Of a stretch of DNA of 64,000 bases, positions 13,092 to 24,518 are shown one piece after another. This DNA comes from Imbricaverruca yamaguchii (taxonomy: Eukaryota > Arthropoda > Thecostraca > Neoverrucidae). The stretch is taken from the NCBI GenBank assembly GCA_034440575.1, contig JAOTOL010001647.1:2044001-2108000 (forward strand), in the 5' to 3' direction. The position numbers were made by a program, and so were the translations under genes. Position 1 is the first letter of the stretch. Each line of letters begins with the position of its first letter. The notes below the pieces were generated by a model that did no database searches, was not told the DNA's origin, and saw only the letters and a program-made list of their open reading frames with translations.

Positions 13092-13252
13092 GAGGATGAG
13101 TAGCCTAGGGATAGCTTGCCCATCTCATGATTGAAAGGTTGTTGGTTCAAGCCTGACCTGTCGCTATTCTTCGCCCGCGACCAAATCCGCGTGAGAGATT
13201 GGCGACGCTACATGAGTCAACGCTCGACGAGTCGTAAAGCCAACCACCACAG
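13092..13252 (+). mobile_element. diverged SINE related to family 1
   Basis: A weak box A, GGTTGTTGGTTCAAGCC as box B, body CGACCAAATCCGCGTGAGAG and tail TTGGCGACGCTACATGAG. It ends AAAGCCAACCACC, a little upstream of PPP1R7. Confidence 0.65.
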
Positions 13253-13685
13253 TGATACTGTCCTACACTCAGAACACAATTCAGAACATTACATTTAGTT
13301 AGAAGTCCAGTTAGCATGGGGCACTAAAGTGCAATTTCAGGATGAGCTGTGCTGAAATATGATGGTAGGAATACCTTATGGGGCATGAACCATGGACCAT
13401 GTGGTGGGCCGACGTACCAATAATGAGTGCCCAAAGTTACTGGTCAAAGGGGTCCCAAACTGGAATGATGTTTGACTCTGGAATGATGTTTGACTCTGTT
13501 AGCAATGGGTGCCCTTTATTTAGGAGGCATTCGCTTGTTCCATACCCCTTGTGGGGATCCGAAATGTCTCACATGTCCACGTCCCGCTGCCTAAGAATGG
13601 GAGCAGGAGGTGGACCACCAATAATTCTGTTCATGTTACCAGGCCTTTGTGAATGGGCGAATATGCTGGGGAATCCCTGTTTTGC

Positions 13686-13692
13686 TATAAAG
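13686..13692 (+). promoter_or_regulatory. possible TATA element upstream of PPP1R7
   Basis: TATAAAG lies 96 nt before the proposed start codon in otherwise moderate-GC DNA. The spacing would allow a ~65-nt 5' UTR within the first exon. No initiator is obvious, so this is only a candidate. Confidence 0.25.
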
Positions 13693-13781
13693 AAAACAAC
13701 TTTGGCAACTTCCAAACTGTGACTTGCTCTGAACCTTTGTTTCCAGTGACTGGAGCTCAACGTTGTACGGCAATCTCGTCA

Positions 13782-13797
13782 ATGGCAGCTATGCCAG
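13782..13797 (+). CDS. PPP1R7: PPP1R7 coding exon 1 (start codon, 5 codons plus 1 nt)
   Basis: The exon reads M-A-A-M-P and one G, followed by a strong donor GTAAGT. The G joins the AG at the start of exon 2 to make Glu. The vertebrate protein also begins MAA, which supports this start. The exon is too short to be found by ORF length, and its true 5' UTR boundary cannot be set from sequence alone. Confidence 0.7.
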
Positions 13798-16700
13798 GTA
13801 AGTTGGTTGGCGAACCAGTGCGCTGGCATTATGCATTGAATATACATTGAATATACTGGTATATCGCTCCCCTGTCGTACCCATTCCGTTTGTGGGTACC
13901 AGTCTGACAGATAACTATCGATCCACACACGAAAAAATCCGCCTCGGCAAAAAGTTCTCAGCAAGAGGCCCATAGATCCACGGATTCACATCTGAAGACT
14001 CATCAAGATTCTGTAGCGCCAGGTGGTGTATGCCCCGTGGATATCGAAAAATACTGCACGGATGCGACGATTTTGCTGGAACGCTTCACGCACCACGGTA
14101 TGAAGAGCTAAACGGTGGTCAACGGTGCGTTCCAGGAACCAGGTCAAACGCACGTTTACCGTCTTCTACATCAGCTTGCAGAGTGTTGATGCCAGTGATA
14201 TTGTTTGTGATGCGATAGTCCGGAAAGCACACTAGGTATCTCAAGAAAATTGTTTTTTATAACTCGCTCATTCCGTTGAAGCGATGAGGATCCACCTTTT
14301 ATGAGCAAAATAACGGGAGATGTTCGCTGTTACGTCACCGCTCCCTGGTCTGACATGTACTCGATTTTTTAAAATGATAAGCTGCAAAAAATATATCACG
14401 TTGACTATGCACAATATCCCGTGAGGTTTTGTGTATATGCTCCACCCCAAAAACCTTTTGTTGTAGAGATCCCATAGAGCTGCGAGATCTATATAGCACT
14501 TCATTGGACATCCTGTAGCACATACGCCAATGCACGGGTGTAGTTATCATAATTATGTCTTGGTTTCAGAGCAGGAGGTGGTAAGCACATCCAGTGAGGA
14601 AGAAATGGGTAAGCGAGGCTATGCTATCTTACTTTTAATGGCTGGCGATTTTATTTGAAGCTCATGCATGCATATGCTCCGGTATTTGTATTGCGCAATG
14701 TATGTTATGTACATACTTCGGCTTGGTATCCACCAGACATGTGTGATCGTCAGTGAATGCTGTAAGCCATGGGTTTACTTTTTTGTTGTTGCCGATACAG
14801 CATTCGTCTCATGTGGAGAGTGCCACCATGTGCTCCAGATTCAGACGATGCGATCATGCGTTGCAGATCTGACTAAAGCGGAAGACAAGGGAGAGCCGGG
14901 AGACATGAAGAACGGATCTTGGGATGCCGAAACTCTGGTAGGCGATGCATGAATATGACTGATTTATGAACCAGTGACTAATTTGAAGATTGACTTCCGG
15001 TTCGCTCAGCCCACTCTCGCGCTGCCATTCATGCAGCTGAGCACTGTATGGCTGCCACATACGATGCAAAACGCAATTTGCACATGCAAAGGCCGGGTGA
15101 ATGTAGAACAGTGGTACTTTTCATTTATAGTGCCGGACCAAGGGATTCCTTCGTTCTCAGTGTTGAACTTAGTTTTGTGTTGGTGAGCATAATGACTGTC
15201 ATATACCGTGTATCAAATGTGGTTTCACTCACGATAGCTCAGATTGTTGGAGTATCAGCCTGCGTTGTTCTCCCTTGCCATGGCAGGTGAAGGCTGGAGT
15301 CGCCAGGTGTGCTGGCGTTTTGCCGTCGGCTGGGAGGGCTAGCTGGCAACTGACCCGATCAGTCGGGAGAGGCAACAGCGGGACGACTGGGAGGTGCACC
15401 GGTGGCACGTTATGCCATGGGGGCGGGGCGGTTGGGAGGGTACACCAGTACACCGGTGGCACGTTATACTATGGCGGCGGGCGGTCTTGAGGTGCACCGG
15501 TGACACACATTGCTACGGGTACCCAGGTCGCTGGAATTCCCAGATGGAGTCTTGACGTTGATGGAAGTGGACGTAGCAGGTGGCGTGGCATTGCGAGCAA
15601 CCAGGGTCACCAGCCAGTACAATTCTAGTCCTTGGAACACTATGTTTACAGTTGAGCCGGATGGAATGGAGAAATTGTCATGATGATTTCTTAAATTTCC
15701 CATCCATCTCGGGAGGCGGAAACTTGCCTTGTTGATTGCAGCTTCCAGCTCAGCTTCTCGCGGCCTCGTTACCCCACAGGAGAGGCCAAATTGCCCGAAG
15801 CCCCCATCTTGGGAACCACTGGAGTAGAACAATGCAGACGTGAAATGCATCACCTGATCCACTTGACGCGTGTGGCGCTGTATCGCCCCGCGCAGACTGG
15901 CTCGCCGGCGTGACGTGAGGTGGCTGTATCGCAGGACATCGACCTCAACCACCAGCGGATCAGCAAGATCGAGAACCTGGAGAACTGTCCGCGCCTGGAG
16001 GCCCTCTGTCTGCGCTGGAACACGCTCGTCCAGATCGAGGGGCTGGGCTCGCTCACGTGTCTCACCGAGCTCGACCTGTACGACAACCAGATCACCAAGA
16101 TCGAGAACCTCGACGCTCTCGTCAATCTTGAGTGGGTGCTGGCGTGACGTGTGTGTTAGTGTCGGTGTCCGGTGGTGACGTGACGTGTGTGTTAGTGTCG
16201 GTGTCCGGTGGTGACGTGACGTGTGTGTTAGTGTCGGTGTCTGGTGGTGACGTGACGTGTGTGTTAGTGTCAGTGTCCGGTGGTGACGTGACCTGTGTGT
16301 TAGTGTCGTGTCCGGTGGTGGTGTGAGTGTTAGTGTCGGTGTGTTAGTGTGGTGGTGTGTTAGTGTCAGTGTCGTGGTCTGGTGGTGACGTGACGTGTGT
16401 TAGTGTCGGTGTCCGGTGGTGACGTGACGTGTGTGTTAGTGTCAGTGTCTGGTGGTGACGTGACGTGTGTTAGTGTCAGTGTCTGGTGGTGACGTGACGT
16501 GTGTGTTAGTGTCGGTGTCCGGTGGTGACGTGACGTGTGTGTTAGTGTCAGTGTCCGGTGGTGACGTGACGTGTGTGTTAGTGTCAGTGTCCGGTGGTGA
16601 CGTGACGTGTGTGTTAGTGTCGGTGTCCGGTGGTGGTGTGACGTGTGTTAGGTCAGTGTCCGGTGGTGACGTGACGTGTGTTAGTGTCAGTGTCGGTGGT

Positions 16701-19700
16701 GGTGTACGGTGACTGTGTGTTAGTGTCGGTGTCCGGTGGTGACGTGACGTGTGTTAGTGTCAGTGTCCGGTGGTGACGTGACGTGTGTGTTAGTGTCGGT
16801 GTCCGGTGGTGACGTGACGTGTGTGTTAGTGTCGGTGTCCGGTGGTGACGTGACGTGTGTGTTAGTGTCAGTGTCCGGTGGTGACGTGACGTGTGTTAGT
16901 GTCAGTGTCCGGTGGTGACGTGACGTGTTAGTTAGTGTCAGTGTCCGGTGGTGATGTGACGTGTGTTAGTGTCAGTGTCCGGTGGTGACGTGACTGTGTG
17001 TTAGTGTCGTGTGGTGGTACGTGACTGTGTGTTAGTGTCAGTGTCTGGTGGTGACGTGACGTGTGTTAGTGTCAGTGTCCGGTGGTGACGTGACGTGTGT
17101 GTTAGTGTCGGTGTCCGGTGGTGACGTGACGTGTGTTAGTGTCGGTGTCTGGTGGTGACGTGACGTGTGTGTTAGTGTCAGTGTCTGATGGTGACGTGAC
17201 GTGTGTGTTAGTGTCAGTGTCCGGTGGTGACGTGACGTGTGTTAGTGTCAGTGTCCGGTGGTGACGTGACGTGTGTTAGTGTCAGTGTCTGGTGGTGACG
17301 TGACGTGTGTTAGTGTCGGTGTCTGGTGGTGACGTGACGTGTGTTAGTGTCAGTGTCTGGTGGTGACGTGACGTGTGTGTCAGTGTCCAGTGGTGACGTG
17401 TGTGTTGATGTCGGCTAAGTAGCAAAGTGTGGGTGTGAAGTGTCTGTTTAGTTACCACGATGTGCAGATTTATCAGGATAGTACAGAGGGAAAAGGAAAG
17501 CAAAAGGAAAATTCGGTATGGTTCCAAGATGTTCATGAGAGGACTCCATGCAAGGAGTGGAACTCTGCAATACCACGGGAAGCTTTATCGCCCGAGCAAA
17601 TAATACCGTGGCTATCACCGTAGGCAGTGGATATGGGAGATGTCCATCCCTTTCTCAGCATTTCCAAGAAGCAGCGACGTAAAAGATACAGCTCCAGTTA
17701 AAATGCAGTTCGGGTTTGTGTAATGCTATTTTTCAATAATTTGCTGCGACTCCAAGTTTGTGGCATCATGTAAACACGAAATCTCCTGTGTACAATTCCA
17801 GCACTTCCCTTCAGATGGAAAAATGCTGAAAAGACGATTTCAGAGTTCGACAAGTGGTGTAGTTCCTGTTCTCTTATCTCATTGCTTACTCGGTTCGTTA
17901 ATGTCAGAGTATGTTGATGATGTTCGTATGTCGGTGATGAAGCTGATTAGCAATGCTGACGTTCGCCTGGGGTGTACAAGACCTCCAGCCTTTCCCACGA
18001 CCCATGCCTGACTTGGTGCGGTGCGAAATGCTAGAGTACATATTGGAATCCGCGAGTACATAATTTATCTCATTTTCCCCCGAGGGGCTTCACATATAAC
18101 GAAAGGGGTGTGGTTGTGATGACATCTTGAAACCGACAAGTCACTGGTTCAAGACTCGCTGATCGAGCAGGTTTCTGGCTTGTTCGCAACCATTCGGCGT
18201 GTGAGGGTGGTGATGCTTTGTAGCATGACCAGCTGAATCCATTTCGAAAAGGCCGCAAGTTTACTCGCCAAGAAAGCAATAGTACTTCCATCAGTATTCG
18301 CAGCGATGTATTTTTCTCGTGCATTTTGTTTCTAATTCTTGCTGGAGGGGGTTTATAGACCAGGGCCCTTTGTTAAGCAGAGTGTCACGTGAACCCTGCC
18401 CCCTCCATCCTATCCAGGAATTTCAATTCAACGGCATAATTCTTATTGAGAGTTTAACGTGCCCTCACTGCACCGACTCGGCCTCCCGGATGTCGCGTCT
18501 TCGGCCTCATCGGACCAGTCGCCAACTGACTCTCTTATCCGGGGACTGTGCAGGCGCGTGAAGCGACTCGAACCCTGTCTTGACAGAGCAGGGGAGACCA
18601 ATGCAGGTGGCGCACTCCAGCCAACTGAGCCGCAGTGCGCGGCCGTGTCGACCAACCTCCTGGCTGCTTCCGTCCCCAGAGAGCTGGACCTGTCCGTCAA
18701 TCGGATCACCCGCATCGAGAACATCTCGCACCTGACCAAGCTGAAGAAGCTGTTCCTCTGCATGAACAAAATCCAGATCATCGAGGGCCTGAACGGCCTC
18801 GAGTCGCTCGAAATGCTGGAGCTGGGAGACAACAGGATTCGGGTGAGATGCTCCGGCCCACTTCTAGATGGTCGAATGGGCTTATTAAGCAGACGGATGC
18901 TTGATGCCCTGTTCGGTATGGAATGTAAATGAACATCAAAGTCTTGACTAACTGAGAGTTGCTTCGAACTTGTTTCGCTTTCATATCCCGCTGTGGGGCT
19001 CTCCTGTTTCGTTTTGTTTGCTGTGACTGGCATGCGTAGCCGACATAAGCCACGAACAGGAGCCCATTAAGGGTCTGGCTACCTATTCCACTCGCCGGAT
19101 AAGAGTGGCGGCGGCACACCGGAACCTCCACTCCCAAATTGTCACGTTTGATGCAGGTGCTCAGTAACGACCGTTGGCGGGCGTGACTGCTGACAAACGC
19201 TACAGAGCACCTCGAGAGTTTCAATATGCACAATTTTGGCGCGAATGTCAAGAACTCACCAGAGTAAAGGACAGCCTGGCCCAATTACTTTTCATTTGAT
19301 TGCAAACTACAGTAGAACAAAATACATCATTTTTGTAGCACCGCTCCGCCACGCACTCGACGTCTTCCTCTCCTGCGAGGGACTTTTCCCAGACATTAGG
19401 AGCGCCGTTCTGAAGAAATGGGAAGCCAGCTGGGAGTCCATGGCTGATAATAAGTTAAGGAGAGTTAAGCACCGTCTCGGTGAATGGTCATCATCATCAC
19501 ATAACATCAGACGCAGGGAGGTGGTATTATGCCGCTTGCGAATAGGTCATACATACGACACCCATCGGTACCTCCTGAGTGGTGACGAAAAGCCGTTGTG
19601 TCAAAGGCGCCGCGCTCTCCTATCAGTACAACACATATTGGTTGCGTGCCCAATACTTGCCCCTTTGCGAAGACGTCACTTCGGGCGCAGTTCAGTCTCG

Positions 19701-22700
19701 TTACGGGAAGTATTGGGGGATGAATCCCCTTCATACAATCGGGACAGCTATTCAACTTCCTTGCAGAAGTCAAGTTTGCGGTGGTGTATACGCCCCATTA
19801 ATACGACAGGTATGTGGTAGAACTGGTATGGTTATGCTGTATATCACGACAGTGGATTTTGCAATGCCACATTGGTACCAACTTCCGTTCTACAACCATT
19901 GAGTGACTATGTTGTGGGCGCTGCATGACCTCTGCAGTCGATGCGCCCTCAAACTCCAATAACCAACCAACCATCATTTTTGTAGGCATGCTGAGGAACG
20001 CAACAGAAAAGATGTGGTCCTGGCTGAGCGACGCTATCGAGACAGGTGTTGTGCGTTGTGTTTTGTTTTGTGCTTCAGGTTTATGTTGGGTACTGACTGC
20101 TGTGGTCCCGGCTGCTTGTAATCTACACGCAGCTTTTCAAAGTTGTTCCCGATCTTGTGATGTGGGAATCGTAGCGACCATCATGCGGCTTTTCTTATGC
20201 TGTTTCCTGCCCATTTTCCAGAAAATATCGAACCTGGACAGCCTGACAAATCTCACTAGTCTGTACCTGGGGAAGAACAAAATCACCAAAATGGAAAATC
20301 TGGACAAGTTGACCAACCTCCGCGTGCTTAGTCTACAGGTAGGCTGACGCTCTCGGGACAAGCTGACCAACCTCCGTGTGCTTAGTCTAAGGGGGGGGGG
20401 GATATCCAGGACAAATCGACCAGATGAATGATTGTGCACACTCATGTCTCAGATTTTGAGCGAAGCTGATGTATCGTGTTATCTTATTCCCTGAGTCCAC
20501 ATGTTAAAATTTTATTTCGGTCATGCCAATGGTTCAGGAGTTACAGCCTCCAGTCACGCTGCAAGGTTATGTTCATTGGCTTATAACTATGTTGAATAAC
20601 ATACAAAATATAATATCGATACATTTTTAACTCGCAAAGATTCAAGGAATCCAATCCCGACAATATTTTGATATGTCCTAAATGGTTAAAAAGTTACCTT
20701 ATGACCTCAGGTCACGTGACCTCCGGTGATCCTCCATGCCCGTGATTTTTTTTTTTTTGACAGGATAGGACAATATTTTTGCTTGGTATATAACAACTAC
20801 AAAGAATAGCGTTTTCACTGCAAATGCTCGTTTGGGGAGCCAAACTTTACCAGCTTTTCGCTTTTCGAGGATTGAACTTCTAACTCGATCGGGCCGAACT
20901 GTCGGCGGAGCCCAAGCCGAGAAAGGGCCCCTGACTTGATGGACACAGGGCTCAAGCGCTTGCAAAGGCCCTTCCGGTTTGCCGAAAAAGGTCCTGGGTC
21001 GTCAAAAAGGGTCCTTGAAACGACTGGTGTAGGCCCTAGTTGTCGGACGGATGTCGAGCTGCCAGGGAGGGCCGTTGGGCTGACGGATGGGGCCCAAGCC
21101 GTGCAAGGGCCCTGGCTTGATGGATGGGCCCAAGCTGTTGAAAGAGGGCCTCCAACCTGACAAAAGAGTCACTGGATCGCTAAAGCGGTCCCCTGCGCCG
21201 ACGAAGAGGACTATAGCTGTTGGAGGACCCGGGCCGTCGGGGATGGCCCAGAGCCGGTATGAAGGGCCCCCGGGCCAATGAGGCCGGAACCACACAGAGG
21301 GCCACTTGCATGATAGAGAACCGAAGCTTTTGAAGAGGGAACTCCGACCGCACAGAGTGTCCTGAGCCGTATATAGGTATATGTACCAACGGATCCCAAA
21401 CATTACTTTCTGGATATGATACGCTTACAAATTTACAACACAGTGACAATATTTCGTCACAACCTCCGTGCCGGCTTATGAGAGATACCGTCGAAAAACA
21501 GGAGTGGTGTGCGTATTCCACCCTTCTCCCCCTTCGGTGCGCGTGTTCAGTCTCGCCCATCGTTCGGCGACCAATGCGTTTTCCTGGTACAGTATAACAC
21601 TGCATGCAGTTAAATAATGCGGACGCGACCTGGAGAGGGGTTGGTGAGATGCTGGAGAAGACAGGTGCTTTCAGTGTTTGTCGCCACACGAAAATGTATG
21701 TTCCTAACAGTTATGCACACAATTTCCAATGTACACAACTGCGGCGACTACAACCGATAAACGTAACAAAATAACTCTGTTGATAATGGCCCACGATTGA
21801 ACTGTATTCAGACATTTTGTTCAAGTTTTATATCCATACATGTGAAGTATTATGAGCATAAGGTTCATTGTTTACATACTATTAGTTAGTTATTTGGGCG
21901 TTAGGGCGCATCGGCCATGTTGATCATATAGCGCCCAAGTTTGCATAATCATAACATTGAACATGATTGAAACAGCGATGAGCCTTATGAACACAGCAAT
22001 TATCTGTTTGTACTGTAAACAGCAATTGAGCAGTTGCGGCGGCGCCTTGGCGTTCGTTCGGACCTGTTTTCTGTTTGCGTGTCGTAATGTTAAATTTTGT
22101 TGGCAACTTCGTCCAAATGAACCACACAATGTTGAAAGGCTACTTTAATTTTGTGGAAGCCAACACTCCACAATAGATCATTTTCCACTGTTACTTTCTC
22201 TTTGGTAAATAATTGTCCACTCCTAGACACTCAACATGCCACATTTGGAGTGATTTCGGGTACCACTAATACTCTTATCGACAATTATGATCTCCGCATT
22301 TTATTCGTCATATGCGGTCATGAAGAATACAACATCCTCTGGTGTGCTAATTTTACGCCTACAAGATTGCTCTCGATTTGTCTGAGAAAGCGTTCTGTCT
22401 GGGGAGACCGTGCTACGTTCTGTTTGGGGAAGCCGTGCTACGCATGATCTTACGTAGGAGAACGTGAAATGAGTTCATTCCAATGGAGTTTTCGAATCAA
22501 GCCACTGTGTGAGCCCACCATTGATACTTCGATTCGCTGGGTCGCAACAAGAACACGATGGCTCCTTAGATTTTATATTCTTCTTTTTATCTTCTTTTTT
22601 GCTGTCATGCTGCCTCTAAGAGATTAATCTTCCGCGTCGACACCCGGGGTGAAATTTGGGTTTGGGACATATGCAGCATATCCGCTTATTTTGTGCATTT

Positions 22701-24126
22701 ATTTCTGTTTGCAGTGAACATGCGCTCGGAAGTTTAATGCAACACGTTGCAGTTGTACATTCCCGCCCAGACGTTGGGTCAGCCAGCTAGCCGTGTTGCC
22801 ACACGAATGAGCGCCAGTGTACAGCGAATGACTTGGCTGTGGTGTGTGACAGAGCGACCGGGTAACCGTTATCGAGGGCCTCGACCAGCTGGACAAACTG
22901 GAACAGTTGTACATCTCCAGCAACGGCATCGCGCAGATCGGCGGCCTGCAAGGAAACCCGCACCTCAACACGCTCGACCTCGCCTCCAACCGGATCGCCA
23001 AAATCGAAAACGTGGCGCACCTCACCGAGCTCGAGGAGTTCTGGGTGCGTGGCGAAGGAGTTCCGGAGTGTGATGCAGGGAGTTCCAGGCACATGACGTG
23101 GAGTTCCGTGGCGGCACGGGTTGTTCTGAGTGCGTGATAGAAGAGTTCGAAGGGTATGGCGGGAGGAGTTCTTGAGCGTCATGGGTTCTGGAGGGTACTG
23201 GAGGGCTCTGGGCGTTTTTTCACGAGTTCTGAAATATCACGGGGAGTTCTGGGATGCGACCGAGGGGCTTCTAGGCACGTGATGAAGTGTTTTGGAATGT
23301 GACTGGAACGTATATTGTTTTTTTTTTGTGTGGCGTATGAGTGCGCGACGAGGGACCTTTGAAACGTGAAGGGAGTTCTGAGGCATCACAGCCAGTTCCA
23401 GAGCGTCGCGTTTTTTTTTTTTTTTTGGGGGGGGGGGGGTGTAACGGGAGGAGTCCAAGCCATCGGTCTTGACGGGAGAAACTCCAGAATCTGAGTACCT
23501 ACGTGAGGAGAACGTTTCGATGTGAGGAGGTCTAGGTACGTGGATGGAGAATTACGTGGCATTCCTGGGGAGTTATGCACCCTGACTGGGGAGTTATGTG
23601 GTGTGACTGGTCAGTTGTGGGCTCGTGAATGGTCAGATATGCAGTGTGACTGGTCGGCTATGTGGTGTTGCTGGTCAGCCGTAGGCGAGTGACTGGTCAG
23701 TGTGGCAATTGTCGACAATGTTGAAGTAGGCAAATGCGTCTACTTGATTGATTGATCGGCTATTCGGAATTCAGAGCGCACCAACAGCCGAGGTCTTTGG
23801 CACCCATTGAGTACATCGCAAATGAACCCCAATGCACCTGAGCTGCTCACAGCACGTCGAGCTGTACGTCTGCAGCCCGACAACTGTTGCCTCCCGCGCC
23901 GGGGGTGTGACCCACACGCGCCACTGACCGGCACACCACGCCCTGTCCACAGTGCAACGACAACCAGATCTCCGACTGGTCCGACCTGGACCAGCTGGCA
24001 GCGGCCAAGAACCTGCAAACCGTCTACCTGGAGCGGAACCCGCTGGCCGCCGACGTCAACTACCGGCGCAAGCTGAAGCTGGCGCTGCCCACGCTCACGC
24101 AGATCGACGCCACGCTCACGCGGTAG
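13782..24126 (+). CDS. PPP1R7: PPP1R7/SDS22 protein phosphatase 1 regulatory subunit, 8 coding exons
   Basis: Coding exons are 13782-13797, 14570-14608, 14867-14937, 15935-16131, 18680-18842, 20222-20338, 22853-23044 and 23953-24126. All introns are GT-AG and every junction phase agrees, giving about 322 codons with no internal stop (the human protein is about 360 aa). The protein has a short acidic N-terminus, then a run of ~22-residue SDS22-type leucine-rich repeats (for example IDLNHQRISKIENL, LDLYDNQITKIENL, LYLGKNKITKMENL, LDLASNRIAKIENV), then the LRR-cap end EFW...YLERNPL and QIDATLTR. SDS22 binds the PP1 catalytic subunit and, with Inhibitor-3, controls PP1 assembly and activity in nucleus and cytoplasm. 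That role comes from the family; the sequence shows orthology-level similarity. The start ATG is chosen because its 16-nt exon ends in phase 1 at CAG|GTAAGT and completes a Glu codon with the next exon. A TATAAAG at 13686 lies 96 nt upstream. No clear poly(A) signal was found. Confidence 0.93.
14570..14608 (+). CDS. PPP1R7: PPP1R7 coding exon 2 (acidic/Ser-rich N-terminus)
   Basis: This 39-nt exon lies between TTGGTTTCAG and GTAAGC. It encodes QEVVSTSSEEEM and leaves one G for the next exon. The Glu/Ser-rich composition matches the disordered N-terminus of SDS22 proteins, and both phases fit the neighbouring exons. Confidence 0.8.
14867..14937 (+). CDS. PPP1R7: PPP1R7 coding exon 3 (linker into LRR domain)
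   Basis: This 71-nt exon lies between TGCGTTGCAG and GTAGGC. It encodes an Asp (shared codon), then LTKAEDKGEPGD...WDAETL. It ends in phase 0, directly ahead of DIDLNHQRI in exon 4, as expected from the family's ...EDVDLNHYRI segment. Confidence 0.83.
15935..16131 (+). CDS. PPP1R7: PPP1R7 coding exon 4 (first LRRs)
   Basis: The exon has 65 codons plus GA, after the acceptor GTATCGCAG and before the donor GTGGGT. It encodes three SDS22-like LRR units including DLNHQRISKIENL and ELDLYDNQITKIENLDAL. The intron behind it turns into a 36-bp minisatellite within about 15 nt of the donor. Confidence 0.93.
16140..17400. repeat. 36-bp minisatellite at the PPP1R7 exon 4 donor
   Basis: About 35 copies of a 36-bp unit containing GGTGACGTGACGTG and TTAGTGTCGGTGTCC, with 34-bp variants lacking one GT. 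It starts within ~15 nt of the exon 4 5' splice site. Because 36 is divisible by 3, one frame stays open (VTCVLVSVSGGD repeated), but this is intronic. Confidence 0.92.
18108..18260 (+). mobile_element. diverged SINE-like copy in PPP1R7 intron
   Basis: A box-B-like CACTGGTTCAAGACTCG, then CGCAACCATTCGGCGTGTGAG and GGTGATGCTTTGTAGCATGA resemble the family 1 body and tail in order. The head is too mutated to class further. Confidence 0.4.
18680..18842 (+). CDS. PPP1R7: PPP1R7 coding exon 5 (LRRs)
   Basis: The acceptor is CGTCCCCAG. The first A completes a Glu codon from exon 4, followed by 54 codons encoding ELDLSVNRITRIENI, LKKLFLCMNKIQIIEGL and LEMLELGDNRIR. The donor is GTGAGA, phase 0. The pattern LKKLFL..NKI..IE and LEMLELG.NRIR is diagnostic of SDS22. 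Confidence 0.94.
19340..19980 (+). mobile_element. 5'-truncated LINE 3' end inside PPP1R7 intron 5
   Basis: The frame to 19820 has WESMADNKLRRVKHRLGEW, REVVLCRLRIGHTYDTHRYL and LCQRRRALLSVQHILVACP. This is the C-terminal, cysteine-containing region of Jockey/I-type ORF2. The 3' UTR ends in a conserved GGCGCTGCATGACC...CAGTCGATGCGCCC...AATAACCAACCAACC tail. It lies in sense orientation in the host intron. Confidence 0.85.
20222..20338 (+). CDS. PPP1R7: PPP1R7 coding exon 6 (LRRs)
   Basis: The exon has 39 codons between CCATTTTCCAG and GTAGGC, phase 0 at both ends: KISNLDSLTNLTSLYLGKNK followed by ITKMENLDKL and a closing VLSLQ. A 34-nt near-copy of its 3' end lies 54 bp downstream in the intron (20356-20389). 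Confidence 0.94.
20356..20389 (+). repeat. PPP1R7: 34-nt copy of PPP1R7 exon 6 3' end
   Basis: It matches 20302-20335 except for two transitions, both silent in the exon's frame (TTG/CTG Leu, CGC/CGT Arg). The 54-nt offset keeps the reading frame. A poly-G run follows in place of CAG and the donor. Confidence 0.9.
20880..21320. repeat. degenerate ~30-bp array in PPP1R7 intron 6
   Basis: GGGCCCAAGCC.T.GAAAGGGCC and TGATGGATGGG-like blocks recur about every 30 bp with heavy drift. Confidence 0.55.
22853..23044 (+). CDS. PPP1R7: PPP1R7 coding exon 7 (LRRs)
   Basis: The exon has 64 codons after the acceptor GTGTGACAG and before the donor GTGCGT, phase 0. It encodes SDRVTVIEGLDQL, LEQLYISSNGIAQIGGL, LNTLDLASNRIAKIENV and HLTELEEFW. 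The EFW end is the conserved approach to the SDS22 cap. Confidence 0.94.
23045..23700. repeat. degenerate GAGTTC-GTG repeat behind PPP1R7 exon 7
   Basis: GGAGTTC...GTG.GTGA-type blocks recur roughly every 30-40 bp right from the exon 7 donor (which itself reads GAGGAGTTCTGGGTGCGTGG). At 23580-23700 the pattern becomes GTGACTGGTCAG repeats. Confidence 0.6.
23953..24126 (+). CDS. PPP1R7: PPP1R7 terminal coding exon 8 (LRR cap)
   Basis: The exon has 57 codons plus TAG after the acceptor TGTCCACAG. It encodes DNQISDWSDLDQL, TVYLERNPLAADVNYRRKL and LPTLTQIDATLTR. This is the family's LRR-cap C-terminus, two residues shorter than the vertebrate ...DATFVRF-type ending. Confidence 0.95.
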   Translation, partial: CNDNQISDWSDLDQLAAAKNLQTVYLERNPLAADVNYRRKLKLALPTLTQIDATLTR

Positions 24127-24128
24127 GG

Positions 24129-24344
24129 TGACGTCATAGTGACGTCATGTAGGCTGCGTCGCGGTCTCGGCGCGCTCGCGCGGGACGTGAGGCGTCGCAC
24201 GGGGTGGCGCGCGCCGATGCAGTATGGGTTGGGTGGCGATGGCGTGGCGATGCCGGCGATACAAGTGACGTAGCCCATGTGGCGGGGCAGGTCCGGTGCG
24301 GTCGGCGGTGCCACGTCAGATCGGGCTGCGCTGACGTCACGTGC
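24129..24344 (+). promoter_or_regulatory. three perfect CRE palindromes behind PPP1R7
   Basis: TGACGTCA occurs at 24129-24136, 24140-24147 and 24332-24339, the last overlapping CACGTG (24339-24344). They follow the PPP1R7 stop codon by 2 nt, so they lie in its 3' UTR or just beyond. Binding is conjecture. Confidence 0.35.
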
Positions 24345-24518
24345 CACGTCAGCGGCTCGGTATTATCTGCACGTGAGCGTGTCCTTCCAGTGAGGCGCGT
24401 GCCGGGGGAGAAGCATAATCGTATGGACGGCGCAACAAATGGATCTCCGGTGGTCGTCCTGGTTGAGGCACTGGCCAGAGGGTACGGCTCACGCTGATTT
24501 TGTCGGGTGGTTTTCGGT

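Noticed and set aside
16132..16712. Open frames encoding VTCVLVSVSGGD repeats
   Set aside because: They lie in the intron behind the exon 4 donor; the 36-bp unit keeps a frame open by chance.
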